A DNA stretch of 64,000 bases from Choanephora cucurbitarum (lineage: Eukaryota > Mucoromycota > Mucoromycetes > Mucorales > Choanephoraceae), in contig JAIWNI010000008.1 of NCBI GenBank assembly GCA_025331435.1, positions 310,001-374,000 of the forward strand. Reading direction: 5' to 3'. The notes under the pieces are model-generated. The model made no database searches. It worked only from the letters and a program-made list of their open reading frames with translations, and was not told the DNA's origin. Numbering within the stretch: position 1 is the first letter of the stretch; every line of letters starts with the position of its first letter. Of this stretch, positions 1 through 10,416 are shown piece by piece. The translations under genes were made by a program, and so were the position numbers.

Positions 1-679
1 GAGCTAAGGATGATGTCTTCATCTTAAAGGATGATGTGATTTTCTTCAAAAACCCTGGTGATAACAGAGAACTGCTCTCGCTATTTGAGGAAGACAGATC
101 TTGTAACTTCAAAGAAGGCACACTCTTCTTTCTCCTTGCGAACATGGACTTCTTGAACTTCATTCGAGCAGGATCTGTTGCAAAAGGAATGAACGCATTG
201 ACCCGAAGTAGTTCAACTACTGCATTAGATGCTGGACTTAGCAAGTTAGGATGATAGAGTCTCTGTGTTTGGTATAAATGAAGTAATTGATGACGTATCT
301 CAAATGGGATGTTGATCTCTTGTGGGGCATCATTAAAAACAAATTCTCTTAGGATATAGTCGAATTCTCTCTTCAACATTTCAAAATGTAATCGATTCTG
401 GTTTGACAGGTGTTGGGCTGATGTATCAGAAAGATCGAAAGAAGTGTCCCCAAAATAAAGATTGCAGAGTGATTTATACTTCACTGTTGCTTGATAAAAC
501 AACAAGTTCTCGCAACAATATGTCGACTTCAAGTAATCCGAGAAATCCTTTAAACTGAACGGTGATGGTGCCTGATTGCTTAATACTACTTCCAAGGTAA
601 GGCCTTCAGGTAAGCTATTGGATTCGATTGGACCATCGTCTAGGCTTTGGTAGTTTTTGCTAGCCATATCTAAAAACAT
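1..679 (-). CDS. RGS-domain protein (regulator of G-protein signalling), partial
   Basis: An open minus-strand frame starts at the ATG at 677-679 and is still open at the window edge, so the C-terminus is missing. The translation begins MFLDMASKNYQSLDD. From about residue 28 it reads as an RGS fold: LTLEVVLSNQ, then F..YL, the hallmark ENLLFYQATVKY, and later the INIPFEIRHQLL helix usual in fungal RGS proteins. RGS domains speed GTP hydrolysis by G-alpha subunits at the plasma membrane. The tail after the domain is basic (ARRKKS) and then serine-rich. The frame is also open upstream of the chosen ATG, so a 5' exon is possible. I am confident of the domain and unsure of the start and full length. 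Confidence 0.8.
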   Translation of the reverse strand, partial: MFLDMASKNYQSLDDGPIESNSLPEGLTLEVVLSNQAPSPFSLKDFSDYLKSTYCCENLLFYQATVKYKSLCNLYFGDTSFDLSDTSAQHLSNQNRLHFEMLKREFDYILREFVFNDAPQEINIPFEIRHQLLHLYQTQRLYHPNLLSPASNAVVELLRVNAFIPFATDPARMKFKKSMFARRKKSVPSLKLQDLSSSNSESSSLLSPGFLKKITSSFKMKTSSLA

Positions 680-1697
680 GTCTTGTTCCTTCTTCTTTAA
701 GCAATAACAGAAAGGAAATAAAGAAAGAGTTAATCCGTGAAAAAAAAAATAAGCGCTACTAAATAGAGTGAATTGTAAGACAATATTTTCATTGTACTAC
801 CGTTGTTGAAAATTTTCTCAGTTTTTCTTCTTCTAATGGCATTGACTGTCTGGATTATTCCTATGCTGCCGAAATGGGGATTATCCGCACTGGGTATCTA
901 TATATATATATCACCTGTTTCTTACTCTGTTTAAAGACATGACTTTACTAATGAAAACATGGGTTTCATGTATTCTATTGCAACAAAAAAAAATAAAGAA
1001 AGTCAGTAAAAACCACTACCTTGTGAAGAGATCAACCCTCTTTTTTTCTTTTCTCTTTTCTTGTTCTTTAAATTTGTCTCTCCTCTTCAAAGTGCACTGA
1101 CGCTGGGTTTATACTAAAGAGACATCAAATCACAAAAAAAAAAGAGAGAAATCCTTGTAACACCTATCTTGATTTGGTCCTGAAATGAAAGGTTGTAATA
1201 GTTACACGCTATCATAAAAAACGCGTCGCCCTAAACAAGATGTTACGAAATGAAGGAAAAAAGTATATGAATCGATCTCCTCAAACAATTAGCCAATTAA
1301 TCTAACAACACTATGCGATTACAATCAATTCAACAAATTAGCAGTAATATTATTGCTCTTTTTTTTTACCATTGAGCGGGATGTTTTAGCGCGGTATTTG
1401 GTCTACAAACTGTATTGACGAAATGCTCTAAAGATATGAAGTTCTTGTATTACAAGCATTGCTGTAATATTTTAAGGTTCAGGAACAAATAAAAAATAAG
1501 CTAGGTAATTCTGGTCTCGAGTTACAAAAGGACATAGCTTTGTTTTGTCTTGCACTTGTGTTTCGCTTTCTATTCAGAAGCGCCGTTCTACTAGATCATA
1601 GCACTGCCTTGTATTGCTTGTCTTATGTATCTTTTATTGCCTTAACATAGGCTAATTTATCAAATTAGATGTTAGTTGGCGAGCGTTATTAGAGTGG

Positions 1698-1728
<31 letters not shown>

Positions 1729-3120
1729 TTTTATAGCTTGAAAATAAGCAAGATGTCATACTCTGCTGTAATAAATCAATATGTTCTACTCTGTATTGAA
1801 GTGAATTTAGATTCGTCATCGTTCATTTAGCCTGTAGTTAAGTTATCGGCTAAACATTTTCCAGGAATAGATCAGATGCGATCAAAACACCAAAGGCCGG
1901 CCCGATTTTTTCAACAAATATATGTTCATGATTTGTATTTGTACATACAAACTACAATTTGCTATAGGCTTCATTCAATTTTTCTGCACCAATCGATGCC
2001 TAATATATATATTGATCTCAGGGTATCTCTCGATTGCCAAAACCATCGTTGATAAATGCTCACTAAGATATTGCTACTTCTTAAGAAAGAGGGAGAGATG
2101 TGCTCATACAGAAAGGACTATATCAAATCTTCGTATCAATTAGTTATTTTGGTTAATCGCAGTGTCGAACTTCTATTAGCTAGTTTCTATTGTCAGTACA
2201 CTACTCTCTGTACCTGTTAGTTACAAACCAAATCATAAGTTCGCTCTCAATTGGTTAGAAATTACTCGTTGAGATGCTTTACACTTCATAAATCAAGATT
2301 CGTGAAACTATCAAGTTAAAATCACGCATAATACCTTTGCATATCTTCAACAAAAAAATAAATGAATTTGGTTTGTATAAAGCGAATTGACACGAGTATA
2401 GTACACAAGATGACTGAATATATACATATATGTATAGTCTTGAAATCAACTGAAACCATTCAAGTTTAAACAAAACAAAAAAAAAAGCTTTTGCAAGTTC
2501 ATATGCTTCCACTTTTCTAACATCTTTTGTTATTTCTTTTTGATTCAAAGTTTTTTTAAAGCTTCTGGTCTGGTCATAAAGAAAATAATAAAAATAAAAA
2601 GGGGAGACCAAAAATTGGGGCTTGGCCCAAATATGAGTTCTCTCTCCCTCTCTGATCGAATCTTTAAGAACAAAAACAACAATCAAATGCAAAAGCGAGG
2701 TTTCTTGTATACTATCCTATCAATATCCAGTTGGATCACATATATCCATCAGTTGCTTCATTTAATCGTGCTGATACTCTTGAGACTTGCTACTCTTATA
2801 TTAAGCAATGCTCTCAATGTAGGGGGCTAATGTCAAAGTGAAATCATCCTTTGTTTTCGATTGCTTTACAAGAAATGTACCTTTTGTAACTCTTCGATTC
2901 GGATAAGACAGACTCCAATTTGTTGTTTAAAGTGAGCGTTGACACGAGTGATCTGCAATAATAGTGTGTACTGTCAAACCTATGAAATTGGCAAAATAAG
3001 TGCCGCAAGATCAATTCTTCTTATAGTGTTAGCCATGTAAAGTAATGATATTAACTGGCTACGTTTCTTTTATTCTTCACTGATTTTTGCCTTTCTTTTT
3101 TTTTTCTACTAAAACATTTT
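680..3120. other. Long intergenic stretch, no convincing gene
   Basis: AT-rich DNA with many homopolymer runs. Short open frames on both strands show no recognisable motif or consistent codon usage. A (TA)n tract lies at 1699-1725. I see no tRNA or rRNA. Confidence 0.6.
1699..1725. repeat. (TA)n microsatellite
   Basis: An uninterrupted run of about 13 TA dinucleotides within AT-rich intergenic DNA. Confidence 0.9.
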
Positions 3121-3145
3121 CTAACAACGAGCACGAAAAACCAAA

Positions 3146-3296
3146 CATGGAAGTCGTAAATTGGTGTAACTTACCTCTGTACTCACCTAAATTGAATCCT
3201 AACGAACAATTCTGGGAGAATTAGTCAAAAGTAGGATGAAGCGAGACTAAATATGATGATGCACTAGAATTTTTAAAGATGAAAATTAGTTGCTGA
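3146..3296 (+). pseudogene. Tc1/mariner transposase C-terminal remnant
   Basis: The plus-strand translation contains LPLYSPKLNPNEQFWEN. This matches the conserved DDE-domain block (LPPYSPxLNPIExxW) just before the last catalytic acid of Tc1/mariner transposases. In-frame stops follow at once (TAG, then TGA), and no upstream DDE motif or start is visible. It is a short fossil. After the block the frame still resembles the usual downstream helix but is broken again. Family assignment is good; element boundaries are not visible. Confidence 0.7.
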
Positions 3297-4174
3297 TTAG
3301 CTACAGAAGAGGGATTGGCGAAGCATGGGCCAGGCGTATGCTACAAGAAAAGAGAAAGGACAAAGGAAGTAGACAGAGAAGCAAAGTGTTAAATGAAGCT
3401 ATAGAACAACGACATACAAATGGGCTGGGCTATATTAGATTGGATTGTACTCGATTAGCGAATCAGGTTAAATAAAAAAAAGAGTGATGGTATCTGAAGG
3501 GCATGTGTCCGACTGACTCAAAAAGCATGATGCCAGCTTGAGCATTCTGAACCGTTTTAGGCCTATAAAAAATAAAGGAAAAGTCTCTTGAGCTTAAGGA
3601 GGAAGCATTTAATTTGACAATATTTCAAAACGAGAGAGACAGCAAATTCAAGCTACAGCCAAAGTATTTATCGATTGAGCTGGTGGACTACTCAAGGAAG
3701 TTCAAAAAGACAAAGAATAATGCACATTGGGCACTTGTATCCTAACCAAGACAACCATAATTTATGTGAATAAACATCATTTTGGCAGCCAATTTTCTTG
3801 AGACTCCTCAGGAACAAACTTAATACCTTATCATGTTCTTCAACATACCCTCCTCTCTTTCCTATTTTTGGGATTATCGGATCAACTTTCATGCAGACAT
3901 AATTCTGTAATTATATATTATGGATCAATATGTTTTTTTCAATGGCTTGGTTTTAGCTCTTCTCAGAGTATAAATTACAATGCCCTTATTGAGAAATATA
4001 GACAAGGACAAAATACAGAGGGGGTCTCAATACACAAAGTTTAAGCAAGATGAAAGCCAAACTGAGTTAGGTATATTCATTTCTGCCAAACAACAACAAT
4101 AAGTCAAAAGCAGAAAAGCGCTTTAAACCCAAGATATAGCCTTGAATCACAAGATCCATATTTACTCAAGTCAT
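3297..4174. other. Intergenic, no gene seen
   Basis: AT-rich sequence next to the mariner remnant. Open frames at 3290-3475 and 3692-3892 lack recognisable domains and probably arise by chance. Some of this DNA may be further decayed transposon. Confidence 0.5.
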
Positions 4175-4236
4175 TCATTTTCATTTTCATTTTCATTTTC
4201 ATTTTCATTTTCATTTTCATTTTCATTTTCATTTTC
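4175..4236. repeat. (ATTTTC)n microsatellite, about 10 copies
   Basis: A hexanucleotide ATTTTC is repeated head to tail with almost no interruption, directly before the 81-bp tandem repeat. Confidence 0.95.
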
Positions 4237-4258
4237 AAATCTAAAAAAAGTCCCTTAG

Positions 4259-4582
4259 CCCAACAGAAGAAAAGTAGAGTATTACCCCTACTACAAGAAG
4301 ATAGAACCACCCACCGTTCACTCTTCATTGTTCCACTAAACCCAACAGAAGAAAGGCAAAGTTTGACCCTCGCCTCAAGAAGATAGAAGAACCACGCCGT
4401 TCATTCTTCTTGGCCACTAAACCCAACAGAAGAAAGGCAAAGTTTGACCCTCGCCTCAAGAAGATAGAAGAACCACGCCGTTCATTCTTCTTGGCCACTG
4501 TACCCAACAAAACAAAAGTAGAGTATTATACCCACTACAAGAAGATAGAAGAGCCACTCCGTTCATTCTTCATTGTAAAGTG
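4259..4582. repeat. Four tandem copies of an 81-bp unit
   Basis: Units start at about 4259, 4341, 4422 and 4503, each beginning CCCAACA. The two middle units are nearly identical to each other, while the outer two share a different variant (AGTAGAGTATTA in place of GGCAAAGTTTGA). All contain AAGAAGATAGAA and a CCGTTCA(T/C)TCTTC core. The frame through them is open on the minus strand only because 81 is divisible by 3; I do not regard it as a protein. Confidence 0.9.
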
Positions 4583-5512
4583 AAGAGAAAAAAAACAAGA
4601 GAAGTCATTTTTCACCCCTTATTTATAGTTTTTTGACAGGTAAAAATTTTTGCTGAGAGCAGTCCTTTGAATGGCAGTCCTGATTTATTGCGTCATTGTT
4701 TACTCTATTGCCCATCTTCATGTGAAAATAATTTGATATAGTAGAAGAAAATAAAGAAGAAGCGTGAATAAGGTCGAAAGAGTTAGAGGAAGTCGCTACT
4801 TCTGCTGATTCATGCAAAGCTTACTATATGAACTCCTTTTCAAAACACACTTATTATAGCAACACTTGTCCAACCATGTTAAGCTGGTCAATGCGTGTTG
4901 ACTCTCCGATTTTTTTAGTGATCTTGAGAAAGTACTAGCAACAAGTTATGTCAGCTCGATCTGTTGTATGTGAATATTTACCTAATGCCAAACAGAACAC
5001 AGTGATTGCTTTTATGAACTCAAGAGTTGAGTGCCATTGTTTTGGCGATCTTGCTTACTTTCAAGCTGTAACTCAGATAGTCCGTAAAATAAACTCAACC
5101 AAAAAAAGACTTTCTACACTTTTGACATCATGGTGCGAAGCGGATGTATGAAAAGTGAAATTATTGTTTTGTCACTACTACTTTCTCTTAACAGGAGAAC
5201 TTTATTCAATAAGCTTGACAAGACGTCTGAACAGCTCGATTACTCTTTTAAGATAAGATCAAGATCTGTCATGAACTACACGTACTCTGGACAGACAATC
5301 GTTTTTTTTAAATGACTAACATATATGATTGACTCCAGTGCCAGATTCAACCGCCTGATATGAACAAGCATTGTAGTCCAAATAAGTTTTGAGTTGAAAA
5401 CCCCCCATGAAACGCTAGGATGAGATTCAACCAACGTGAAGCTATTTATAAGTCATTGAGATATATGGGCCAAGACAGTTTTTCTTTACGTCGCGTATGT
5501 AACTGATTCTAG
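4583..5512. other. Intergenic, no gene supported
   Basis: Contains plus-strand open frames at 4948-5151 and 5130-5315 without recognised motifs. These could be remnants of an old element, but nothing specific can be assigned. Confidence 0.4.
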
Positions 5513-5685
5513 TATAGTCGTCCCCCGATTTAGGAAACAAAATTTAGGGAACGGTCTTGAGGGAACCGAAGTTCGATTAACGCTGAACATTTCCTGTTAT
5601 TGTTTTGAGAAATAGGGAACGACATTGATTTAGGGAACAGTGACAAGGGAATCAAAACCGTTCCCTAAATCGGGAGAGAACTGTA
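5513..5685. mobile_element. Short inverted-repeat MITE, pogo/Tigger-like ends
   Basis: A roughly 169-bp element (5515-5683) is flanked on both sides by TA, the usual target duplication of Tc1/mariner/pogo elements. The left end reads TAGTCGTCCCCCGATTTAGG. The right end, reverse complemented, reads CAGTTCTCTCCCGATTTAGG. Internal copies of the motif TTTAGGGAAC recur in both orientations. It has no coding capacity and would depend on a transposase in trans. CAGT...CCC...GATTTA resembles pogo/Tigger termini as known from other eukaryotes; that assignment is an inference. Confidence 0.75.
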
Positions 5686-6417
5686 AGTCAAGATCTCTCG
5701 CAACCTGAGTAAAGGCACCCTAGTTAGCGAATGCGCCAATTAATCTGTCTCAAATGTTATTCAAAGGGTGTTTATTAGCTTCTTTGAATCTATGAAGATT
5801 TCAATTTGATCATTCAACTCATTATTGCATCGCAGTTCTTGTGATTCTTTTCTTAGTAAGCATATTGAAACGAGCATTTGAATTATTACTTCCTAATGGA
5901 TATTCCTGCAAAAGCTGCATCTACCATCATTTGGACCATTAAAATACCCAATACTTTTAGTGTATTCAAGAGCAATTAGGGGTATCTGTGACGATATATT
6001 GAGTGCGACAGATATATTAAGGAATGCAGCAAGAGCTTATTCAATGACTCTTGAATTAGTCAAAGAAAGGTGATTGACTTCAATAGTGCAAAGCGGGGAA
6101 TCTACACCACTTCCGATTCTATAAAAAGTCAGACAAATCAAAAGCCTTGCGGTTCTCGCATCTCAATTGCAGAAAGGAGTTAGTAAAGCCAGAACGAGAA
6201 ATTGTTTACTATTGAAAATACAATGGGGTCCAACCGAATTGTCCTCAAATGGTCTTTCAAAAGATGAAAGATTAAAGACAGTGGTAAGTATAACTCTTTT
6301 GAGCAGAAAGAAAACATACCAAGTACATTGTATTCATTTAAGCAAAATGAAGCGAATAATTTACAACATCTAAAAAAAAATAGGACATGATAAACAATGG
6401 AATATTCTTTTGTTTTT
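5686..6417. other. Intergenic, no gene seen
   Basis: Downstream flank of the rhomboid gene. The short plus-strand frame at 6167-6373 has no recognisable domain. Confidence 0.5.
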
Positions 6418-7690
6418 CTAGTTGGTATACAAGAAATGGCGTATAAGCACAGCGAGTAATGCGATATAGATAAAGAGGCAAAGTAGTTTGATAGAAGACA
6501 GAAAGACCTTTTGTTTACGCTTAACCGATTTATCAATAGGATATAATAGGCATCCAATCAAGATGCCAGCAACCAACCCACCTACATGGGAAAAACTGTC
6601 CACACTATATAGACATATGTCAGTTTTCTCTTTCGCTCCTCGTAATCTATATATGTATCTATAGTTGGTTGTACCTTGGCAGAAGACCATACAGAAATCC
6701 TAAAAGAGTACATGACATCAGCTTAATTACACATCGAATCTGATGCTCTACAGACTTCCAATGAAAGATCAAGTCCACATACATGAACCCAATTAAACCG
6801 AATAGAGAACTACTGTATCCAGAAAAAGCTTTGACTTATTAAGATATCCTCTTCTCTAGTTTTCCTTTTTTTATATGTATATAGCTTACGACTAGTTGAG
6901 AGTGCAAAAAAATCACCAAACATATTACCAAAAATGCCAGTGCTAATAAACAAGACTTTTATCTGTGCCTTTAGTATACGTTTATAGATAAGAACATGAA
7001 CTTACAGGAAAACCTTAACGAATTAATCGCTTTTTCAATACGAATGCCCAAATAATACAAGCCAACACTATTCATCATCCAATGAACAAACCCTACATGT
7101 ATCAAGAGGGATGTGACAAATCGATAAGTCTGATCAGGTACCCTGTCATGCTGAAATCCACTCATGCCACAGAAGGAAACCAATGAACAACTGGCATTGA
7201 ATAAGACGGGATCATCAATCGATTCAAGTAAGAGCAGAGGTTCTTTGTATTCATCGACATGCTCAGCAATTGTTTGAAGGCAGACATAGTGTTCGTCAGG
7301 CGGCATAGATTCAATGGAACGCATACATGGTGTAAATCGAGCGCCTGATTGAATCATGATTTCAACTGAAGGACCTAACATATAGTTGATAGGGTCCAAT
7401 TCAAGAAATTCACCTGTCTTTTGTCGGTTAAACACAAGCTCTCCTGAGAAGACTATCAAAGAAATAAATAGGATAAGATAAGTGATGACAGGCCAATGAT
7501 CCTCTGTTCTTTGAAAGTAAGGGCCGAAATGTTCAGATGAAAAGAGCCAAAGATATTTCTTGGCTTGCTTTTCATCTGTGTTTGTTGTTTGGTGCTCAAT
7601 ATCAGAATGCCATACTGTCATATCGGGCACAGGGTAATTTCGTTTGTTTAATTGGACATGACTGAGCTGTCGAGTATGATGAATAGACAT
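6418..7690 (-). CDS. Rhomboid-family intramembrane serine protease
   Basis: Four exons (7690-7006, 6955-6890, 6834-6675, 6604-6418) give about 365 residues. Rhomboids cut transmembrane substrates inside the bilayer. A first membrane segment (near residues 85-105) is followed by a long loop holding the GPS...GARFTPCM block typical of eukaryotic secretory-pathway rhomboids. Next come IHVGFVHWMMN (the HxxxHxxxN motif), GIFGNMFGDFFAL, the catalytic serine motif GYSSSLFG and the catalytic histidine in SHVGGLVAG. The serine motif is GxSS rather than the commoner GxSG. The start at 7690 (MSIHHTRQ) is preferred over an upstream in-frame alternative without ATG. The exon 3 acceptor could be shifted by 6 bp. 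All catalytic residues are present. Confidence 0.9.
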
Positions 7691-7914
7691 GGTTAAGAGA
7701 GAATGAAGCAGAAAAAAGAAAGAAAAAGCAAATAGCTTGTCATCATAAATTGTATTTAACAAGCATCCAAATAAATATTAGTCTATATGAAAATTAAGAT
7801 TGAGACAAAAGCTATTTTCTTTTATATCTCTAGAAGAAAAAAAAAAGTAGGGGAAAGGGATTGTTGAATAGGAGAAAAAAGAAAGTAATTCCTGAAAGAA
7901 CAAACAGGAGAGCT

Positions 7915-10103
7915 TTAAAGCATTCTAGGCTTATAGCATCCACGGCCAAAACTAAGAGGAATCAGCTTATTCAATTCTACCTTAGCAAGCACCTGAAGAT
8001 CCTTTGCGTCCAACACTAACAAGAATGAAGTAGCTCTTGCAGAATCCATGACAATGCTCACTAAAGCACCTGCATCTTCTTCTTGATTCGATTTGTCTCC
8101 TGACTTAGGTATAAACTGAGCTTCACTAGGATAGCAGTGTTCTTGATGCCAAGAGGCAACTACTTTTCTATCATTGATATCCTATACATACACACAAAGC
8201 TTAATGAGTCTATACATATATATATAAAGAGAGATCTTACCAACTTGACAATACTATCCCATAATTTGCCTTCTGGAACAGCTAAAGAAGAAAGATTGTC
8301 TTTAAAAGCAAGACCATAAACAAACGAATAAGGTTTCATCTTATAATCTGGGTTGATCGTAGGCAATTCCAATGTCACATTCGTCAGTTTCTCGTAATCA
8401 ACCACAGGCATCCATGCATGCCATCCACTGGATCCAATTGCATTCTCTGGTAAATTTGTACTGCCTGTCACATAATTCCAAACAGTACCCACACGCGATG
8501 TAATACTGACAGCAGAAGGGATGAATGAATTGTTGGCCACATAAGTTTGATGAGCATCATGTTGAGGTTGATTTAAGGTATAACGTCTAAGTTCGGCAGC
8601 AGTTAAGCGACCCATCTTTTCAGGTTGGCGTAGCATTTCTGTTGATAATTGGTGAGCAATAGCATCGTCCTGATAAGAGGCAAGATCAACGACAACATTT
8701 CCATGGATGTCCTCAAATGCATTGGCTTGGTTGAAAGAGAAACTAGCGTTTGAACGGTAGCAGGCAATGACATCCTTAGCTTGACGAGAAATCACATAGA
8801 ACAGAGTAGGTTCTGAGGGATAAAAGTCAAAGGAATCGAGAATACTCTCTGACCATGAAAACTTGACTGCACCTGTGTTGGCCAACATAGGGTGGATGAT
8901 CATTACGATGTAATTGGGTGTCAAGCAAAATTGCTGAGTCCATCCGGTAGGTGCATTCCAGATAGTGGCAATAATGCTGCCCTTTGGATCTGCTTCAGAG
9001 ATAGAGAAGAAATGATACTTTGTTGACCGATAACCGATTTCCATGGTAAAATTGATATATTCGCCTGTGTTGGGATCATATTGACCATGAGGAGAAGCAC
9101 TGTAGCCTTTGAATTCTGGGTTTACTTCATCCCATGTCTCAACACGCATTGGCTTTAAATCAATTGGATCCAATTCTTGAATCTGATTTGTTTTTCTTTT
9201 TGTAAGCTATATCTCCCCTAATTTATCTGTTTCTAGTTGAACTTACATGATTCGCCAAGTTTTGACAGAATAAACGACCTTCGATACCAGGTAGTTGTGT
9301 AGTAATACGTTGTCCACAAGGCACACGGTCAGGCTTTGGTTTCTTGCCGTTGTTGAGGAACTTGATCAACATGGTTTGATTGGAATTTGTCTTGAATAGA
9401 CCTGCTGGATATTGAGGAGCATAGCCATGATGATCACGGATCTTTTCTATCAAGCGCTTATTCACTAGACGATGTCGATAGGTGACTGTATTTCTTTGGC
9501 CATCCAAATCAAAACGATTGACCAGTGGCAAACTATGATAACATAAATACATGTATCTAATGCAGTTTCTTTCTCTTTGATCTCACTTACGCGTCAAACC
9601 AATGGCCCAAAGTGAAAGTGGAAGTAGCGCTCTGAAGCACACCTTCAACTTCAATCTTTCTTGAGTATCGTACATCATAAACACCAGGACCTACAGTGTA
9701 GTGTTCACCCAAAAGCCATTCAGGTAGTTTGCCTTCTACTGTAAGGTCTAGAATATCTGAAGAATCTGCGACATTGTAAAAGCCCTAAAAAAAAAGCAAG
9801 AAGAAAAGGCATGATTGATTGTTAGCAATTCTATCTCTTCTGTATATGCTTGACTAGAAAGGAAGCTCGGATTTAACTTACCTTAACATGGCTAGTATCT
9901 GTATCCAATATTTGCTCTTTTGGTTGTTCTAGTTGACTTATAGAGGATTCGGAAGGGCTGAGGTTTGGTCTACCTTGGTTATCAAGCAAGGTGCTATCTT
10001 CTACTGACTCAGGTTGAAGAGGATGCTCTTCTATAGCGGTTTCTATCAATGCCACTTCTTCTACCTTCTCAGGTACATTGTTGTTATCGTTTATGTCTTC
10101 CAT
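7915..10103 (-). CDS. Carotenoid cleavage dioxygenase family protein (RPE65 family), possible pseudoenzyme
   Basis: Five exons (10103-9882, 9784-9591, 9532-9247, 9182-8241, 8181-7915) encode 636 residues. The acidic N-terminus is followed by family blocks GFYNVADSSD, GHWFDALPLVNRFD, SPHGQYDPNTGEYIN, LTPNYIVM, NAFEDIHGNVVVDL and YPSEAQFIP. Active family members bind Fe(II) with four histidines and cut carotenoids, in Mucorales notably for trisporoid synthesis. Here the first histidine (SPHGQYDP) is present. The other three sites read Gln (TQQF, normally IHSF), Asn (FNQANAFED, normally FHxxNA) and Arg (FGRGCY, normally FHG). The protein may therefore be non-catalytic, or a diverged paralogue. 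Family membership is certain, activity doubtful. It is transcribed in the same direction as the Taspase-like gene upstream. Confidence 0.93.
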
Positions 10104-10416
10104 AGTATTTGCTTTTGTCTTTTGTTTTTTTTTTACTGAAGAAAAGAAAAGAAAAAAGAAGAAGCAAGTGGGCTGAAAAAAAATCTATTTTAGAACAAGA
10201 AATCGGGCACTTTGAGGTTTAAAATCCGAATCATTCGTGCATAGATTATCATTCTAACTGATTCTATAGACAAGACATAATAACGGTTCTATGTATGTAT
10301 GGTGATAAAGAAAAAAAAAAGGAACAAAAAAAAAGACTACGTTTATTATATCAACATGGTGCTTTTCTTACGATACAAGCCATCCTGAAGAGATAAAGTC
10401 TTCATTCGATGGTTTT
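10104..10416. other. Spacer upstream of the carotenoid-oxygenase-like gene
   Basis: About 313 bp of A/T-rich DNA between the Taspase-like stop and the ATG at 10103. It should contain the promoter and 5' leader, but no distinct motif stands out beyond pyrimidine/purine runs. Confidence 0.5.

Noticed and set aside
36..254. Plus frame at the left edge
   Set aside because: Lies antisense to the RGS coding sequence and starts from a non-ATG codon.
2279..2830. Overlapping 137- and 96-codon frames on opposite strands
   Set aside because: Low-complexity AT-driven frames that overlap each other; no domain.
4104..4510. Minus-strand frames through the microsatellite and 81-bp repeat
   Set aside because: Open only because the repeat unit lengths are multiples of three; KM-repeat and duplicated peptide are artefacts.
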